Positions 25,253 through 35,500 of a stretch of 64,000 nt of DNA are shown piece after piece (the first letter of the stretch is position 1; every line of letters starts with the position of its first letter). The notes beneath the pieces were generated by a model, which searched no databases, had not been told where the DNA came from, and saw only the letters and a list, made by a program, of their open reading frames with translations. Source of the stretch: Treponema sp. (GTDB taxonomy: Bacteria > Spirochaetota > Spirochaetia > Treponematales > Treponemataceae); NCBI GenBank assembly GCA_004554075.1, contig SFOB01000003.1, positions 1-64,000 of the forward strand, given 5' to 3'. Both the position numbers and the translations under genes were made by a program.

Positions 25253-26633
25253 AGAATTGCTTTTTATCTTCGTACATTGCAACGTCGGCTGCCTTCATTG
25301 CACCGTAAATCTTCTGGCTGTCTTCTTCCAGGCTTATGCCCACCGCAAAGCTTACGTTATCAGTAGCAGCCGCCTTATCTTTCATCTGCTTTTCATAGGC
25401 TTTGAGTTCTTCCATACTTGTGCCGCGAAGAAGAACCATAAACTCATCTCCACCGGCACGGTAAATTTCAGCCTCAGGAAAAACTTCTTTCAAAATTGCA
25501 GCCGCATCTTTAATCAGCTTATCGCCGGCTGAGTGACCATTGTTGTCGTTCATAGTCTTAAGGCCGTTCAAATCAGCAAAAATAATTCCAATGTTCTTTC
25601 TGCCAGGACGGTCGTCAATACCAAGCTGCATTACTCGGTTATTCATTTCGTTACGGTTAAGAACTCCGGTAAGCATGTCTACCGTACTCAAAATACGGAA
25701 CTTATCGAACATCTGATAGCTGGAAATTTCTGAGGCCAGGAAGAAGGTTGTAAGCTCCAGAGTCTCTTTAATGTGCATTGTTTTTTCAGTATCAAAATTG
25801 TTAGCCCAGATATAGCCTAAAAGCTCGTAACCTGACTTAAGAGGGAAAAGAACAAGACTTTCAACATTGGCTTCAGTCAGTGAATCATACCAGGCTTTAT
25901 TTTTTTCTTTAATGAAGTTCATTTCATCCGGATTTCGATAGATGATGCAGTTACTGCCATTAAGGACCCCTTCCCAGGTTTTTGCAATATTATAAAAATC
26001 TGGAGTAAGCCAGTCTTCCTTATATTTTGTCCGACGATATCCATCATCAACATCTTCACCAAGCAGACTGCATTTCTCTGTAAGATCATTCATACCAAGC
26101 AGACCACAATAATCAGCTCCACAAATAGTGCGGATATCTTTAATAACTTCTTTTAAGGTTGCCTTAAAATCTGTTGCACCCCGCAGCTTGATACAGGTAT
26201 TCAAAACTTCTGTAGCAGTATCATGGGAAATATTTGCCATTTTATAAGATTCAACTTCGTGGGTCAGTTCCTGGGTATAAGTACAGTAGCATAACTTTCC
26301 ATCATCTGCATCCAGAGGCATAGAAAAAAGATTGAACCAGAAATCAAAACGTTCCGGATGTACATAGGAATGCTGCGGCTGTTTTAAAACGGCACTACTG
26401 TAACAGAAAAATTCAAAGTTCGGATCTTGAGGGATATAATTCTGATAAGGACTATTAGGAATGAATTTATCTGTAAGCATTTTTGGGGCATCAGGATTAT
26501 TTTCTATTGAATCGATGTAGGCCTTATTTCCACATACAATTCTGATTTCGCCCCATTTGCCGTTACCAAGATTTTCTACGGACATTATACATGTCATGGG
26601 AAGAAAACCATCAACAAATTTTTGAAAATCCAT
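25221..26633 (-). CDS. Diguanylate cyclase with PAS-like and GAF sensor regions
   Basis: A 470-residue soluble protein. Residues 1-130 look like a PAS-type sensor, 140-295 a GAF domain (VLNTCIKLRGATDFKATLKEVIKDIRTICGADYCGLL), and 310-465 a GGDEF domain (DMLTGVLNRNEMNN, IIFADLNGLKTMNDNNGHSAGDKLI, YRAGGDEFMVLL). The active-site motif is intact, so cyclic-di-GMP synthesis is expected. The inhibitory RxxD site just before GGDEF is not present, so product inhibition should be weak. The next gene (M15 peptidase) overlaps its 3' end. Confidence 0.92.
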   Translation of the reverse strand: MDFQKFVDGFLPMTCIMSVENLGNGKWGEIRIVCGNKAYIDSIENNPDAPKMLTDKFIPNSPYQNYIPQDPNFEFFCYSSAVLKQPQHSYVHPERFDFWFNLFSMPLDADDGKLCYCTYTQELTHEVESYKMANISHDTATEVLNTCIKLRGATDFKATLKEVIKDIRTICGADYCGLLGMNDLTEKCSLLGEDVDDGYRRTKYKEDWLTPDFYNIAKTWEGVLNGSNCIIYRNPDEMNFIKEKNKAWYDSLTEANVESLVLFPLKSGYELLGYIWANNFDTEKTMHIKETLELTTFFLASEISSYQMFDKFRILSTVDMLTGVLNRNEMNNRVMQLGIDDRPGRKNIGIIFADLNGLKTMNDNNGHSAGDKLIKDAAAILKEVFPEAEIYRAGGDEFMVLLRGTSMEELKAYEKQMKDKAAATDNVSFAVGISLEEDSQKIYGAMKAADVAMYEDKKQFYDEHPDKKRR

Positions 26634-26712
26634 TCCCTATCCTTTTTCCCCTCTCATATAAAAAACCGTTATAATTTTAACATACAAGGGCAGATTTTAC
26701 AAATTTTGTAAT

Positions 26713-27174
26713 TTATTCTTCGTTTTTCTGCTGCAAATTTCCCATCATCTGGTGGAGGGCTCCAAGAAGCGGTGCTGCATCTTTTATATCAATAATATTC
26801 TGACACATCATCTGCTGAGGAACACCTTCACACTTTTTTCTCATCTCGCGGCCTTCTTTTGTAAGTTCGATATAAACAGTGCGTTCATCTTTTCCACCGC
26901 GGGTTCTTGTAACCAGCCCCTGTGCTTCCATTTTTTTAAGAAGCGGAGTAAGTGTTCCCGAATCAAGGAAAAGTCTTGCCCCAAGCTCTTTCACCGGCAC
27001 ATTATCCTTTTCCCAGAGACAAAGCAGGGTAATATAAGATGTATAAGTGAGTCCAAGCGGCTCAAGCAGAGGATTATATTTTCTTATAATTTCTTTTGAA
27101 CAAACGTAAAGTGCAAAACAAAGCTGGTTATCAAGAGCCAGCATATTGAATTCCTGATTTTCTTTATCACTCAT
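26713..27174 (-). CDS. ohrR: OhrR, MarR-family organic hydroperoxide sensor-repressor
   Basis: A 153-residue winged-helix regulator very close to the OhrR group: LDNQLCFALYVCSKEIIRKYNPLLEPLGLTY at the N-terminus with the reactive Cys in NQLCFALY (C19), then RLFLDSGTLTPLLKKMEAQGLVTR (recognition helix) and the wing GGKDERTVYI. OhrR proteins are dimers that leave DNA when this Cys is oxidised by organic hydroperoxides. It has its own sigma-70 promoter overlapping a TACAATTAAATT box, the known OhrR operator core, so autorepression is likely. Two more boxes lie at the glutathione peroxidase promoter (37253-37322). No ohr gene is in the window. Confidence 0.93.
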   Translation of the reverse strand: MSDKENQEFNMLALDNQLCFALYVCSKEIIRKYNPLLEPLGLTYTSYITLLCLWEKDNVPVKELGARLFLDSGTLTPLLKKMEAQGLVTRTRGGKDERTVYIELTKEGREMRKKCEGVPQQMMCQNIIDIKDAAPLLGALHQMMGNLQQKNEE

Positions 27175-27209
27175 AATTTAATTGTACTCAATTTATCTAA
27201 AAGTTTCAA
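27175..27209 (-). promoter_or_regulatory. ohrR promoter with overlapping OhrR box, leaderless
   Basis: On the minus strand: TTGAAA (27209-27204), 17-nt spacer, TACAAT (27186-27181), then TAAATT and the ATG at 27174. TACAATTAAATT (27186-27175) matches the first 12 bases of the established Bacillus OhrR operator TACAATTAAATTGTA and covers the -10 box. No ribosome binding site can fit between the expected transcription start and the ATG. Confidence 0.75.
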
Positions 27210-27310
27210 TCGTTTTTTCAAGCTGATTTACATTGCTGATTTTCCGCCTTTCCCTGTCCGTCTTTGCAAATCAGCTGATTCTATGTTATCCTATTCTAAT
27301 AGAGGATATT

Positions 27311-28972
27311 ATGCGCATTGTTTCGAATAATTTTTTTAAAACAACGCTCCTTGCCTTTCTTCCATGCTTATTTCTTACTTTTTCCGGATGTTCCCAATTA
27401 GATACAGATTCTAAAGGTACAGTTTCATTCAGGCTCAATACCACAAGAGCAGCTCGAGAAATTGCTCGTGATATTGTTTCCCCGGATCAGGCAACTTATA
27501 TTGATGTTGAATTGCAGGGCGGTTACACAGACAACCAGACCCAGGAGCTTGAGGCAGACAAAGATATTTATATCACCTTCGAGAATGTTCCTGTTGGCAG
27601 GGAGATAAACGTTTATGCCCAGATTTATACTTTGATTGAAGACGAAAAGCAGATTATCTACGCCGGCACTTCAGAATCAAAAACCATTCAGCGCGAAGAA
27701 AATCTTTTCCAGTTTATGCTGGACTTTGCCTACGACAGCTACGTAGAAACCTCTTCTGCTTATATTGTTCTGCGCCCGCTTTTCTCTGTAGAACGCGATG
27801 GTCGCAAGCTTGAAACAAACAAGATTGAATTCAAATATGATGAAGATGACACCAAATGCGACGAGTCCTTCAGCTGGCAGCGTGCTAAACTTAGTAACTA
27901 CCAGAAAGCCCGCGTAACTTTCCGCGGCAAAGATCTTTCTCAGGATAATGCAAGCTACCTCCGCTTCCGCCTGGTAAAATCAACCACCGGCGCCCGCTAC
28001 CCTTTTGAAACAAAAACCGTTTCCGCCAGCGCCCAAACCTACGAGTTCGAAATCCCCCAGTACATAAACCTGGACGAAATCGCCGTAGAAAATTCCTGGG
28101 ACGCTAGTACAGCTTCCTGGGCCCCAGACTTCACCTGCTACATAGACAAAATCGAACTGATTAAAGATTCTTCTCTCGTGGATCCAGACTTCAACAAGAT
28201 TACCAAAACCACTTCATCGTATGTAGTTCAGAATCCTCCGGTGCAGAATATTTTGAATACAAACATCTCAAAAAATACAATTGAATTCGACTCCAAAAAC
28301 GATAACGGCCCATACAGTGCTGCTTACTGGGAATGTGAGGATATAGAACAATACGATAAAGTTTCTATCACAGTAAAATGCACACAGCAAAATGCAACAG
28401 GAATGCGTTTCTTAGTAAAAGGATATTCTCCATTTAAATATCCGGAAAAAGATACTTGTGAATCTTCTGAAGAAATAATAACCAGTACAGACCCATACAC
28501 TAATAAAAATCAAATCACAATTCCAAGTCTAAATGAATCATACTCATTTACCATGGATATCGCTGACCTCAAAAAAGGCCCCGATAATTCAACTATATCC
28601 ATTCAGGCTATAGATTTTGAAAATGCTTCATTTACTGGTGATTACACTGTAGAAAATTTCGGTGACGTATGGACTATCGTAGTTGAAGAAATCAAACTCT
28701 ACAATTCCTTCTCTATGAATATTTCCGTACCAGGAAGTGAAGATATCACTGTTACTACAGCAGAATCAACTTCCAGCTATACATTTACCGCTCCAGCCGA
28801 CTACACAAGTTATGTCTGGAAGGTTGACGGAAACGTTCAGGAAGAAACAGGAAATGTATTTGTTCTTGATATGACCAATATTGATTACGGCATTCACGAT
28901 ATTACGCTTCTTGCAGATGATGAAAATCGTCATCATTCATGGACTGCACAAGTAGAAAAATCTCAAAATTAA
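27311..28972 (+). CDS. Lipoprotein of unknown function, first of a three-lipoprotein operon
   Basis: I start at 27311 (MRIVSNNFFK) because AGAGG lies 6 nt upstream and the lipobox LTFSGC (C27) follows; the upstream ATG at 27233 would displace the signal. The mature protein (about 527 residues) is beta-rich. It contains two similar jelly-roll-like regions (SQDNASYLRFRLVKSTTGARYPF and ATGMRFLVKGYSPFKYP) that look like carbohydrate-binding-module folds. It ends in a small domain with YVWKVDGNVQEETG that recurs at the end of the next protein (YKWKVDGAIKSETS). No enzyme motif seen. Nineteen bp separate it from the next gene. Probably a surface protein. Confidence 0.8.
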   Translation: MRIVSNNFFKTTLLAFLPCLFLTFSGCSQLDTDSKGTVSFRLNTTRAAREIARDIVSPDQATYIDVELQGGYTDNQTQELEADKDIYITFENVPVGREINVYAQIYTLIEDEKQIIYAGTSESKTIQREENLFQFMLDFAYDSYVETSSAYIVLRPLFSVERDGRKLETNKIEFKYDEDDTKCDESFSWQRAKLSNYQKARVTFRGKDLSQDNASYLRFRLVKSTTGARYPFETKTVSASAQTYEFEIPQYINLDEIAVENSWDASTASWAPDFTCYIDKIELIKDSSLVDPDFNKITKTTSSYVVQNPPVQNILNTNISKNTIEFDSKNDNGPYSAAYWECEDIEQYDKVSITVKCTQQNATGMRFLVKGYSPFKYPEKDTCESSEEIITSTDPYTNKNQITIPSLNESYSFTMDIADLKKGPDNSTISIQAIDFENASFTGDYTVENFGDVWTIVVEEIKLYNSFSMNISVPGSEDITVTTAESTSSYTFTAPADYTSYVWKVDGNVQEETGNVFVLDMTNIDYGIHDITLLADDENRHHSWTAQVEKSQN

Positions 28973-28991
28973 AAAAGGGAGAGGACCTTTT

Positions 28992-31900
28992 ATGTTATAT
29001 AATTTTCTTAAGACCTCAAAAAAAGCCTTTGGGGTAGTATTCTCTGTTTTTGTTATATTTATGCTCATTTCGTGTGAAAACTCTTTTGGGCATAATTCCG
29101 AAGAAACTGAAAATCAAAATGGCAAAACCTATCTTTCAATCAATGTAACAAAGTCAGGAAAAGCAAGAACCATTACCCCCGCAGCTATCGAGCTTTCTGA
29201 TTTACAAAATTTCAGCCTCAAAGGTACTGCAGAAGGAGAATCCACCCCTGACCTAAACAAGAGCTACAACACCTACCAGGATATTTCAGAAAATTCCGAG
29301 CTCGAAATTGCCCCCGGAAAATGGACCTTCATCCTCTCAGCAGAATACTCAGGTTCTTCAGATAACCCTCTGCCATCAAGCATACAATATCTTTCCACCG
29401 TTACAACAACAATCCAGAACGGAAAATCAAACCCCATTTATTTTGTTTTGACCCCACAGGTCAGCGGAAATGGTGAACTGGAAATCACATTCACAAAGGT
29501 TAATACTTCACGAAAATTTGATAAGATTCGTGCAACCCTTACAACAATTACAGGTTCTGCCGTAGAAATAAAAGAGGATTTCTCTATCCCAGAAACTGAT
29601 AATCCTAATGACGGAAGTATAACTTATTCCAAAAGTGACCTGGAACCAGGTACATACCATCTGTTATTTGAATTCTTAATAAATAGTGAACAAAATAATT
29701 ATCAACCTGCTGTAAATCAGTGGGAAAGTTACGTATATATAACCCCAGGCGTTAAAACATCAGCTACCATATCCTTAGAAAAAGGCTTTAATAAAATCTA
29801 CACAATTCGATACGAAGATGAAACAGGTCAAGAAATCTCAGACTTCAGTGGATTTGCTATCAAAAAATATTCAGCACGAAGCAGTTTCGATCTCCCAAAA
29901 GGAAAACAAGACGGAAAAGTTTTCCTCGGCTGGAAGAAAGCCGGCTCTAACGAATATATTACAGAAATAACAAGTGACCTAAACGAAGATCTTATACTGG
30001 TTGCCGACTTAGTTGATCCAGTTTTATATCTTTCCGCAGAATCTGGAGACGATACAAAGTCAGGTTTTAATACTTCAAACCCTATAAAAACAATCACAAA
30101 AGCCTGTGAATTGATTGAAACCTACGGCTACCCTGAACTTAATTGGAAAATTAAAATCGATGGAGATTTAAAATTAAACAAAGCTACTCTCCCAGAAACA
30201 ATTACAACAGATCACGCAAAATCAATTGAGCTCACAGGAAAAAATGGATTATCTTCGGAGAATGTACCTAATGACAAAATTAATCAGAATAAACAATCTG
30301 GAACTGCGCTTAGTATAAAAACAGAAGTTCCTGTTACTATTACAAATCTTGGAATTACTGGTGGTCGGACTACAGTTGGTGCCGGTATGTTTATCTCACA
30401 AAATTCAACTGTAAAACTTGGAGATGGTGTTTATATAATTGATAATAATACAGGAAGCGGTAACGGTCGTGGCGGTGGAATCCATAACGAAGGAACTTTG
30501 TTTATATACGGAACCGCTGCAATTGGAAATCCTTTTGCAACAACATGGGCTGTAGGAGATTCTAGTAGTGCAATGTTCTCTTACTTACCAAGTGAACAAA
30601 CCTCTTCTCAATATAATGGAAACTACAGTGGCCTCGGCGGCGGTATCTATAATGGAACCGGTGACAACATTAATACCGTTGTTGCAAAAGTTTATTTGGG
30701 TTACAGCGGCTATGATGCAGACGGAATAACTCCTATAGAAGAAACTCTAACAGGAGGAATTTATGCAAATGGATCTTCATCTGGTGCTGGTATTTATAAT
30801 CAGCTTAATTGTGAAGTGTATTACAAAAGTGGAACCATTAAATATAATACAGCTTCTGCAACAGGTGGCGGTATCTACAATTATGGAAAGGTTGAAATGT
30901 CCGGAGGTGAAATTGTCAGCAACATTGCATACTTCCCATGGAATTCAACCTTCTCTGGCGGTGGTATTTATAATGGTTATTCAAATTACACAAGAGCTAC
31001 TTGTATAATTTCTGGCGGTATAATTAACAAAAATTACGCCACATTTGGTGGTGGTGTTTATAACGCTGGAAACTTATATCTTTATGGATCAGCTATTATC
31101 GGTGACAAAACTGCCACTTCTGTTGCTTCAGCAACTTCTAACGAAACATGCGGAAATAAAGCCGGCGAAGGAGCTGGTATTTATAATATTGATGGAACCG
31201 TCTATATCGGTTATGACGCTGATGGCAACATTGATACTGATTATACAGACAATGGTGGTATTTATTATAATCTGGCAACAAACATTTATAATACAAGTAA
31301 TTATTATGGTGGTGCAATTTATAATCAGGGTTCAAATAATAATGGACTAATTAAAATGGCCTCTGGAACTATCGCCTACAATGCTTCAGATGATTTAGGT
31401 GGTGCTGTTTATCTTTCTTCTAGTAAGAATTTTGAGCTTAGCGGTGGTTCTATACGTAATAACGAAGCTTCAAATAATGGAGGAGCATTCTGTATTACCA
31501 ATAAAGAATCATTCAGCATCAGTGGAACCCCTTCTATCCCTAAAGGAAGCAGCAACAAAAATGATATTTTGCTGAAAGGTACATTATCAAGTATTTGTTT
31601 TGACGGTCCTCTTAACTCTTCATTTGAGGCATACCTTAACTTCTCGCCATATAGACGAGATAGTAATCTTGTCCTCAGTATGACAAAAAATGTCACAAGT
31701 ACAACAGTTGCAGATGAATATACAAAGTTTATAGTTGCTCCTTATTCTGTCATTACTCAAGCTGGTACTACCCTTTCTCCAAAATATGTTTTGACATCAG
31801 ACGGCTACCTCGTTCAGGGAGATGTTGGTGGTGCAGATGCTGCAAATTATATTTCAAATATGTCTACCAGCGGCACAGTAATAATTGGTGGAAAATTAAC

Positions 31901-32585
31901 AACTGGAACTATTACTGCAATTAGGACTGCTTTGCAAAATCTTAGTACTTCTAAACCTGACATTAGAGTCTATCTCGATCTTTCAAATGCAAGTGGATTT
32001 ACAGAGTCTTTAGGAAGTTCTGCATTTATTGATTGTACCTGTTTGCAAGAAGTAAAATATATTCCAACAGTTACCAGAATTGATGCTTCAACCTTTGAAG
32101 GCTGCAGTAATCTTACAACGATTACAATTCCTGTAAAAATAAACGAGATTAGAGAGGGTGCATTCTCAAGAACTAATCTAACTACTGTAAATTATATGGG
32201 AACAGAGGCTCAAAAGGCATCAAAAATAACTAAACTGCAAGATACAAAAATTCAAGCTGCAAACTGGAACTATATTTCTTATGTATTTACTATCACTCTT
32301 GATACAGGTACAGATTCTGATATTTCAGTATCCGTTCATGATGGAGATGGTAATATCGTTTCTTCTTTAAGTTCAATTGAAAGAGGAACCTCACTTATAT
32401 TCTCAACTTCAAGTTATTCAACCTATAAATGGAAAGTCGATGGTGCTATAAAATCTGAAACTTCGAGCCTTGAAATTAATACTTCTGACTGGATTGTTGG
32501 AGCTACTTATAATGTTTCACTTATTGCTGCAGATGCAAGTGGAAACGAAGATTCATACTTCGCTCAGATTACGGTAACAGAATAG
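28992..32585 (+). CDS. Large surface lipoprotein: InlB-type repeat, right-handed beta-helix, LRR_5 and C-terminal WKVDG domain
   Basis: An 1197-residue lipoprotein (LISC, C28). Order of parts: a N-terminal domain shared with the next protein (NGKTYLSINV, R-T-I-T-P, EIAPGKWTF); one InlB/Listeria-Bacteroides repeat near residue 290 (FLGWKKAGSNEYITEIT); a long right-handed beta-helix at about 350-900 with recurring GGGIYN/GGAIYN turns, as in Chlamydia Pmp-like adhesins; a BspA-type leucine-rich repeat near 1010-1080 (SSAFIDCTCLQEVKYIPTVTR, STFEGCSNLTTITIP); and a final domain with YKWKVDG. These folds usually mediate adhesion. AG-rich GGGAGAGG precedes the ATG. Thirteen bp separate it from the next gene. 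Confidence 0.88.
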   Translation: MLYNFLKTSKKAFGVVFSVFVIFMLISCENSFGHNSEETENQNGKTYLSINVTKSGKARTITPAAIELSDLQNFSLKGTAEGESTPDLNKSYNTYQDISENSELEIAPGKWTFILSAEYSGSSDNPLPSSIQYLSTVTTTIQNGKSNPIYFVLTPQVSGNGELEITFTKVNTSRKFDKIRATLTTITGSAVEIKEDFSIPETDNPNDGSITYSKSDLEPGTYHLLFEFLINSEQNNYQPAVNQWESYVYITPGVKTSATISLEKGFNKIYTIRYEDETGQEISDFSGFAIKKYSARSSFDLPKGKQDGKVFLGWKKAGSNEYITEITSDLNEDLILVADLVDPVLYLSAESGDDTKSGFNTSNPIKTITKACELIETYGYPELNWKIKIDGDLKLNKATLPETITTDHAKSIELTGKNGLSSENVPNDKINQNKQSGTALSIKTEVPVTITNLGITGGRTTVGAGMFISQNSTVKLGDGVYIIDNNTGSGNGRGGGIHNEGTLFIYGTAAIGNPFATTWAVGDSSSAMFSYLPSEQTSSQYNGNYSGLGGGIYNGTGDNINTVVAKVYLGYSGYDADGITPIEETLTGGIYANGSSSGAGIYNQLNCEVYYKSGTIKYNTASATGGGIYNYGKVEMSGGEIVSNIAYFPWNSTFSGGGIYNGYSNYTRATCIISGGIINKNYATFGGGVYNAGNLYLYGSAIIGDKTATSVASATSNETCGNKAGEGAGIYNIDGTVYIGYDADGNIDTDYTDNGGIYYNLATNIYNTSNYYGGAIYNQGSNNNGLIKMASGTIAYNASDDLGGAVYLSSSKNFELSGGSIRNNEASNNGGAFCITNKESFSISGTPSIPKGSSNKNDILLKGTLSSICFDGPLNSSFEAYLNFSPYRRDSNLVLSMTKNVTSTTVADEYTKFIVAPYSVITQAGTTLSPKYVLTSDGYLVQGDVGGADAANYISNMSTSGTVIIGGKLTTGTITAIRTALQNLSTSKPDIRVYLDLSNASGFTESLGSSAFIDCTCLQEVKYIPTVTRIDASTFEGCSNLTTITIPVKINEIREGAFSRTNLTTVNYMGTEAQKASKITKLQDTKIQAANWNYISYVFTITLDTGTDSDISVSVHDGDGNIVSSLSSIERGTSLIFSTSSYSTYKWKVDGAIKSETSSLEINTSDWIVGATYNVSLIAADASGNEDSYFAQITVTE

Positions 32586-32598
32586 GAGAAAGATTAAC

Positions 32599-35500
32599 AT
32601 GAAAAAGAACATATTATTAATATCACTTATTTCTCTTTTATTTATATCTTGCGAAAATGCATTGAGTAACATTGATCATTCATCTGTAGCAGATAATCCA
32701 GCAGTTACAGCAACTCCTTCTGAAAATGGAAAGACCTATATATCTTTGGGTGATATTAGATTATCAACAGAATCTCGTACCATTAATCCTTCATATATTA
32801 TAGACAATCTTTCTTCTGTATATTTAAAATCTAAAAGAAGTGCTTCAGACAGTAGTTTTGGAACTCTTATAACAAATGCCTCTTCTTATTCAGATGCATG
32901 CTCAAGATCACTAGAAATTGAACCCGGAATATGGGATTTTAGGCTCAGCGCATACTTATATGATTTTGAGTTCGCTGGAACAACAACTATAGAAGTAGAA
33001 GCCGGAACGATAAATACGCTTAATTTCGATCTCGTAACAACAAACACAAGTTCTTATCCTTATGGACTTATTGATATTACTGTTGATTTTACGGGTAATG
33101 CAGATAAAGTCGTTGCAACATTAAAAGAAAAATCAACTTCATCAACTACAAAGCTTACAAAGACTTATACTGCAACAGATACTACAAATCCAATTACATC
33201 TGTAGAAGGAGAAGATTTTAGACGAATCAATTTCAGAACTGCAAAATCTTCTTCAAGTGGAGTTACAACCGGTAAGTATTATCTTCTTTTGGAATTCTAT
33301 AATGACGAAACACTTGTAAATAGTATTGAAAATATAGTTCGTGTAGAAAACAATTTCACAACCAAAGCAACCCTTAATCTTGCCCTGGATTCGCTTTATT
33401 CTGCTACATACAAATTCTATAAAGAAGACGATAGCTCAAATACAGAACTCACAGTTGCAAGCGGTCAATCAATTCCAGAGGGGGTAGATTTCGAAATCGC
33501 AGGCTCTGTACTTTCTAATAAAGTGTCTACAAAGTCTACACTTCCAAATCTTACCTATCCTGGATATACCTTCGCCGGCTGGTACAAGGCCACACCTTTT
33601 ACTGCTGAAAATAAAATTACAAGTATTCCATCAAATTTATCATCGTCACCTACCTTGTATGCTTACTTTACAAGCGTTACAACTAGTCCAGATCTTTATG
33701 TTAATTCTAGTGCCGATCCTGACCTTGCCGACGGAAGCCAAAGTCATCCATATGCAAGCATCTCAGCCGCTCTTGAACGAATTGAAAACCTTGATAACGC
33801 AACAGACTATACAATTATTGTAGATGGAGAATATGTCTCTTCGGAATCAACTCGTATTGAAATTACAAAGGCGACTTCTCTTACAATTACTGGCAAAACG
33901 GGAAATGCTGCAGATTCTTTGGATGCTCAATCAGAAGGCATACCTCTTATTATAAATACTGCTGTTCCAGTAACTGTAAAGAATATTAAAATAACAAAGG
34001 GTTCTCCTTATGGAATCCAACTGCTTTCTGGAAAACTGACACTGGAAGAAAACACTTTAATTTCTGAAAACAAAACCGGTGTACTGATTTCCGGTGGTGA
34101 AGTAATCATGACAGATGGTGAAATCAGTAGCAATACTGCTGATTATGGTGCCGGTGTATATATCACCTATGACGATTTAAATAAAACACTTGGTAAATTC
34201 ACAATGTCAGGCGGTACTATCAGCGGTAATACCGCTCAGTATGGATGTGGTGGTGGAGTTCTTGTTGATGGTACTTTATACGCTGAACCTGAAGAACTAG
34301 CGGAATACACTGGTGGTGATGGAGATGGTCATGTCCTCTTTACAATGAGTAACGGAACTATCAGCGGAAATGAAGAAAACTCTACCGTAACAGACGACTA
34401 TGAAGTTGGCGTAGGTGGTGGTGGTGTTTGTGTTGCCGGACAATATGCAAAATTTGTTATGTCTGATTCTGCAGTAATTAAAACAAATTCTGCTCCTGCT
34501 TATGGTGCCGGTGTAAGCGTTTGGAATGGCGCACAATTCATTATGAACGGTGGAACAATTGGTGGTTCTTCTCCAGATGATGGAAACATTACTGGTGAAG
34601 AAGTAGAAATTTCTACTTTTGGTGGTGGTGTATATCTCGGTGGAGATGAAAGTTCTTCATTCACCATGAATAACGGAACAATTTCAAATAATAAAGCTTT
34701 AGGCCTTGGAGCAAAACCATTCGGATACGACACTCCTTCCAACTGTGGTGGTGCTGGAGTTGGTATATTCTACGGAACATTCACAATGGTAAATGGTAAT
34801 ATTACCAACAATAATTCTAAAAGACACGGTGGTGGTGTTTATATTGCCGGACATGGTATCTTCGATATGCAGGGCGGAAGCATTTCCGGAAATACCTGTA
34901 CTGATAATGGTAAAGCTATTAATCAGAACTGGGTATCAAACAGTGGTGTCACCTATTATGGTCAGTTAAAAATGAAAGGAAACGCTGTTGTTACAAGTAA
35001 TAATGATGTTTATCTATGCGATAAATTGACTATTACCGGAAGCCTTTCAGGTACAAGCCCTGTCGCAACACTTACACCTTCATCATACACCATAACAAGT
35101 AATAGCGAACCATTGATTGAAGTTACAACAGATTCCGAAACTTCGGTAGGAAGTGAATACAATAAATTTGCAATTACTCCAGACAGCGGCAACAACTATG
35201 AACTCAGCAACGAGGGTAAACTTGTTGCAAGCTCAAATGGCGGAAATGGCCACTCTCCAAATCTGGATGATTTCTCTCTTGTTTCGGGTGCCATAATTTC
35301 CACAAACCTTGCAAACAGTGGTTTTTCAGATTGTTCAAGTGAACCTATTACAATCCGAGATTTATATGTTTGTACTCATGAAGTAACACAGGCAGAATAT
35401 ACAGAATATTGTTCTTATGGAGGTACAGCTCCAAATGATGGTGATTCATATCCTGTTTATAACGTAAGCTGGTATGACGCTATTGTTTATTGTAATCTGC

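Noticed and set aside
27233..27311. Upstream start of the first lipoprotein
   Set aside because: It has no ribosome binding site and would bury the lipoprotein signal peptide inside the chain.
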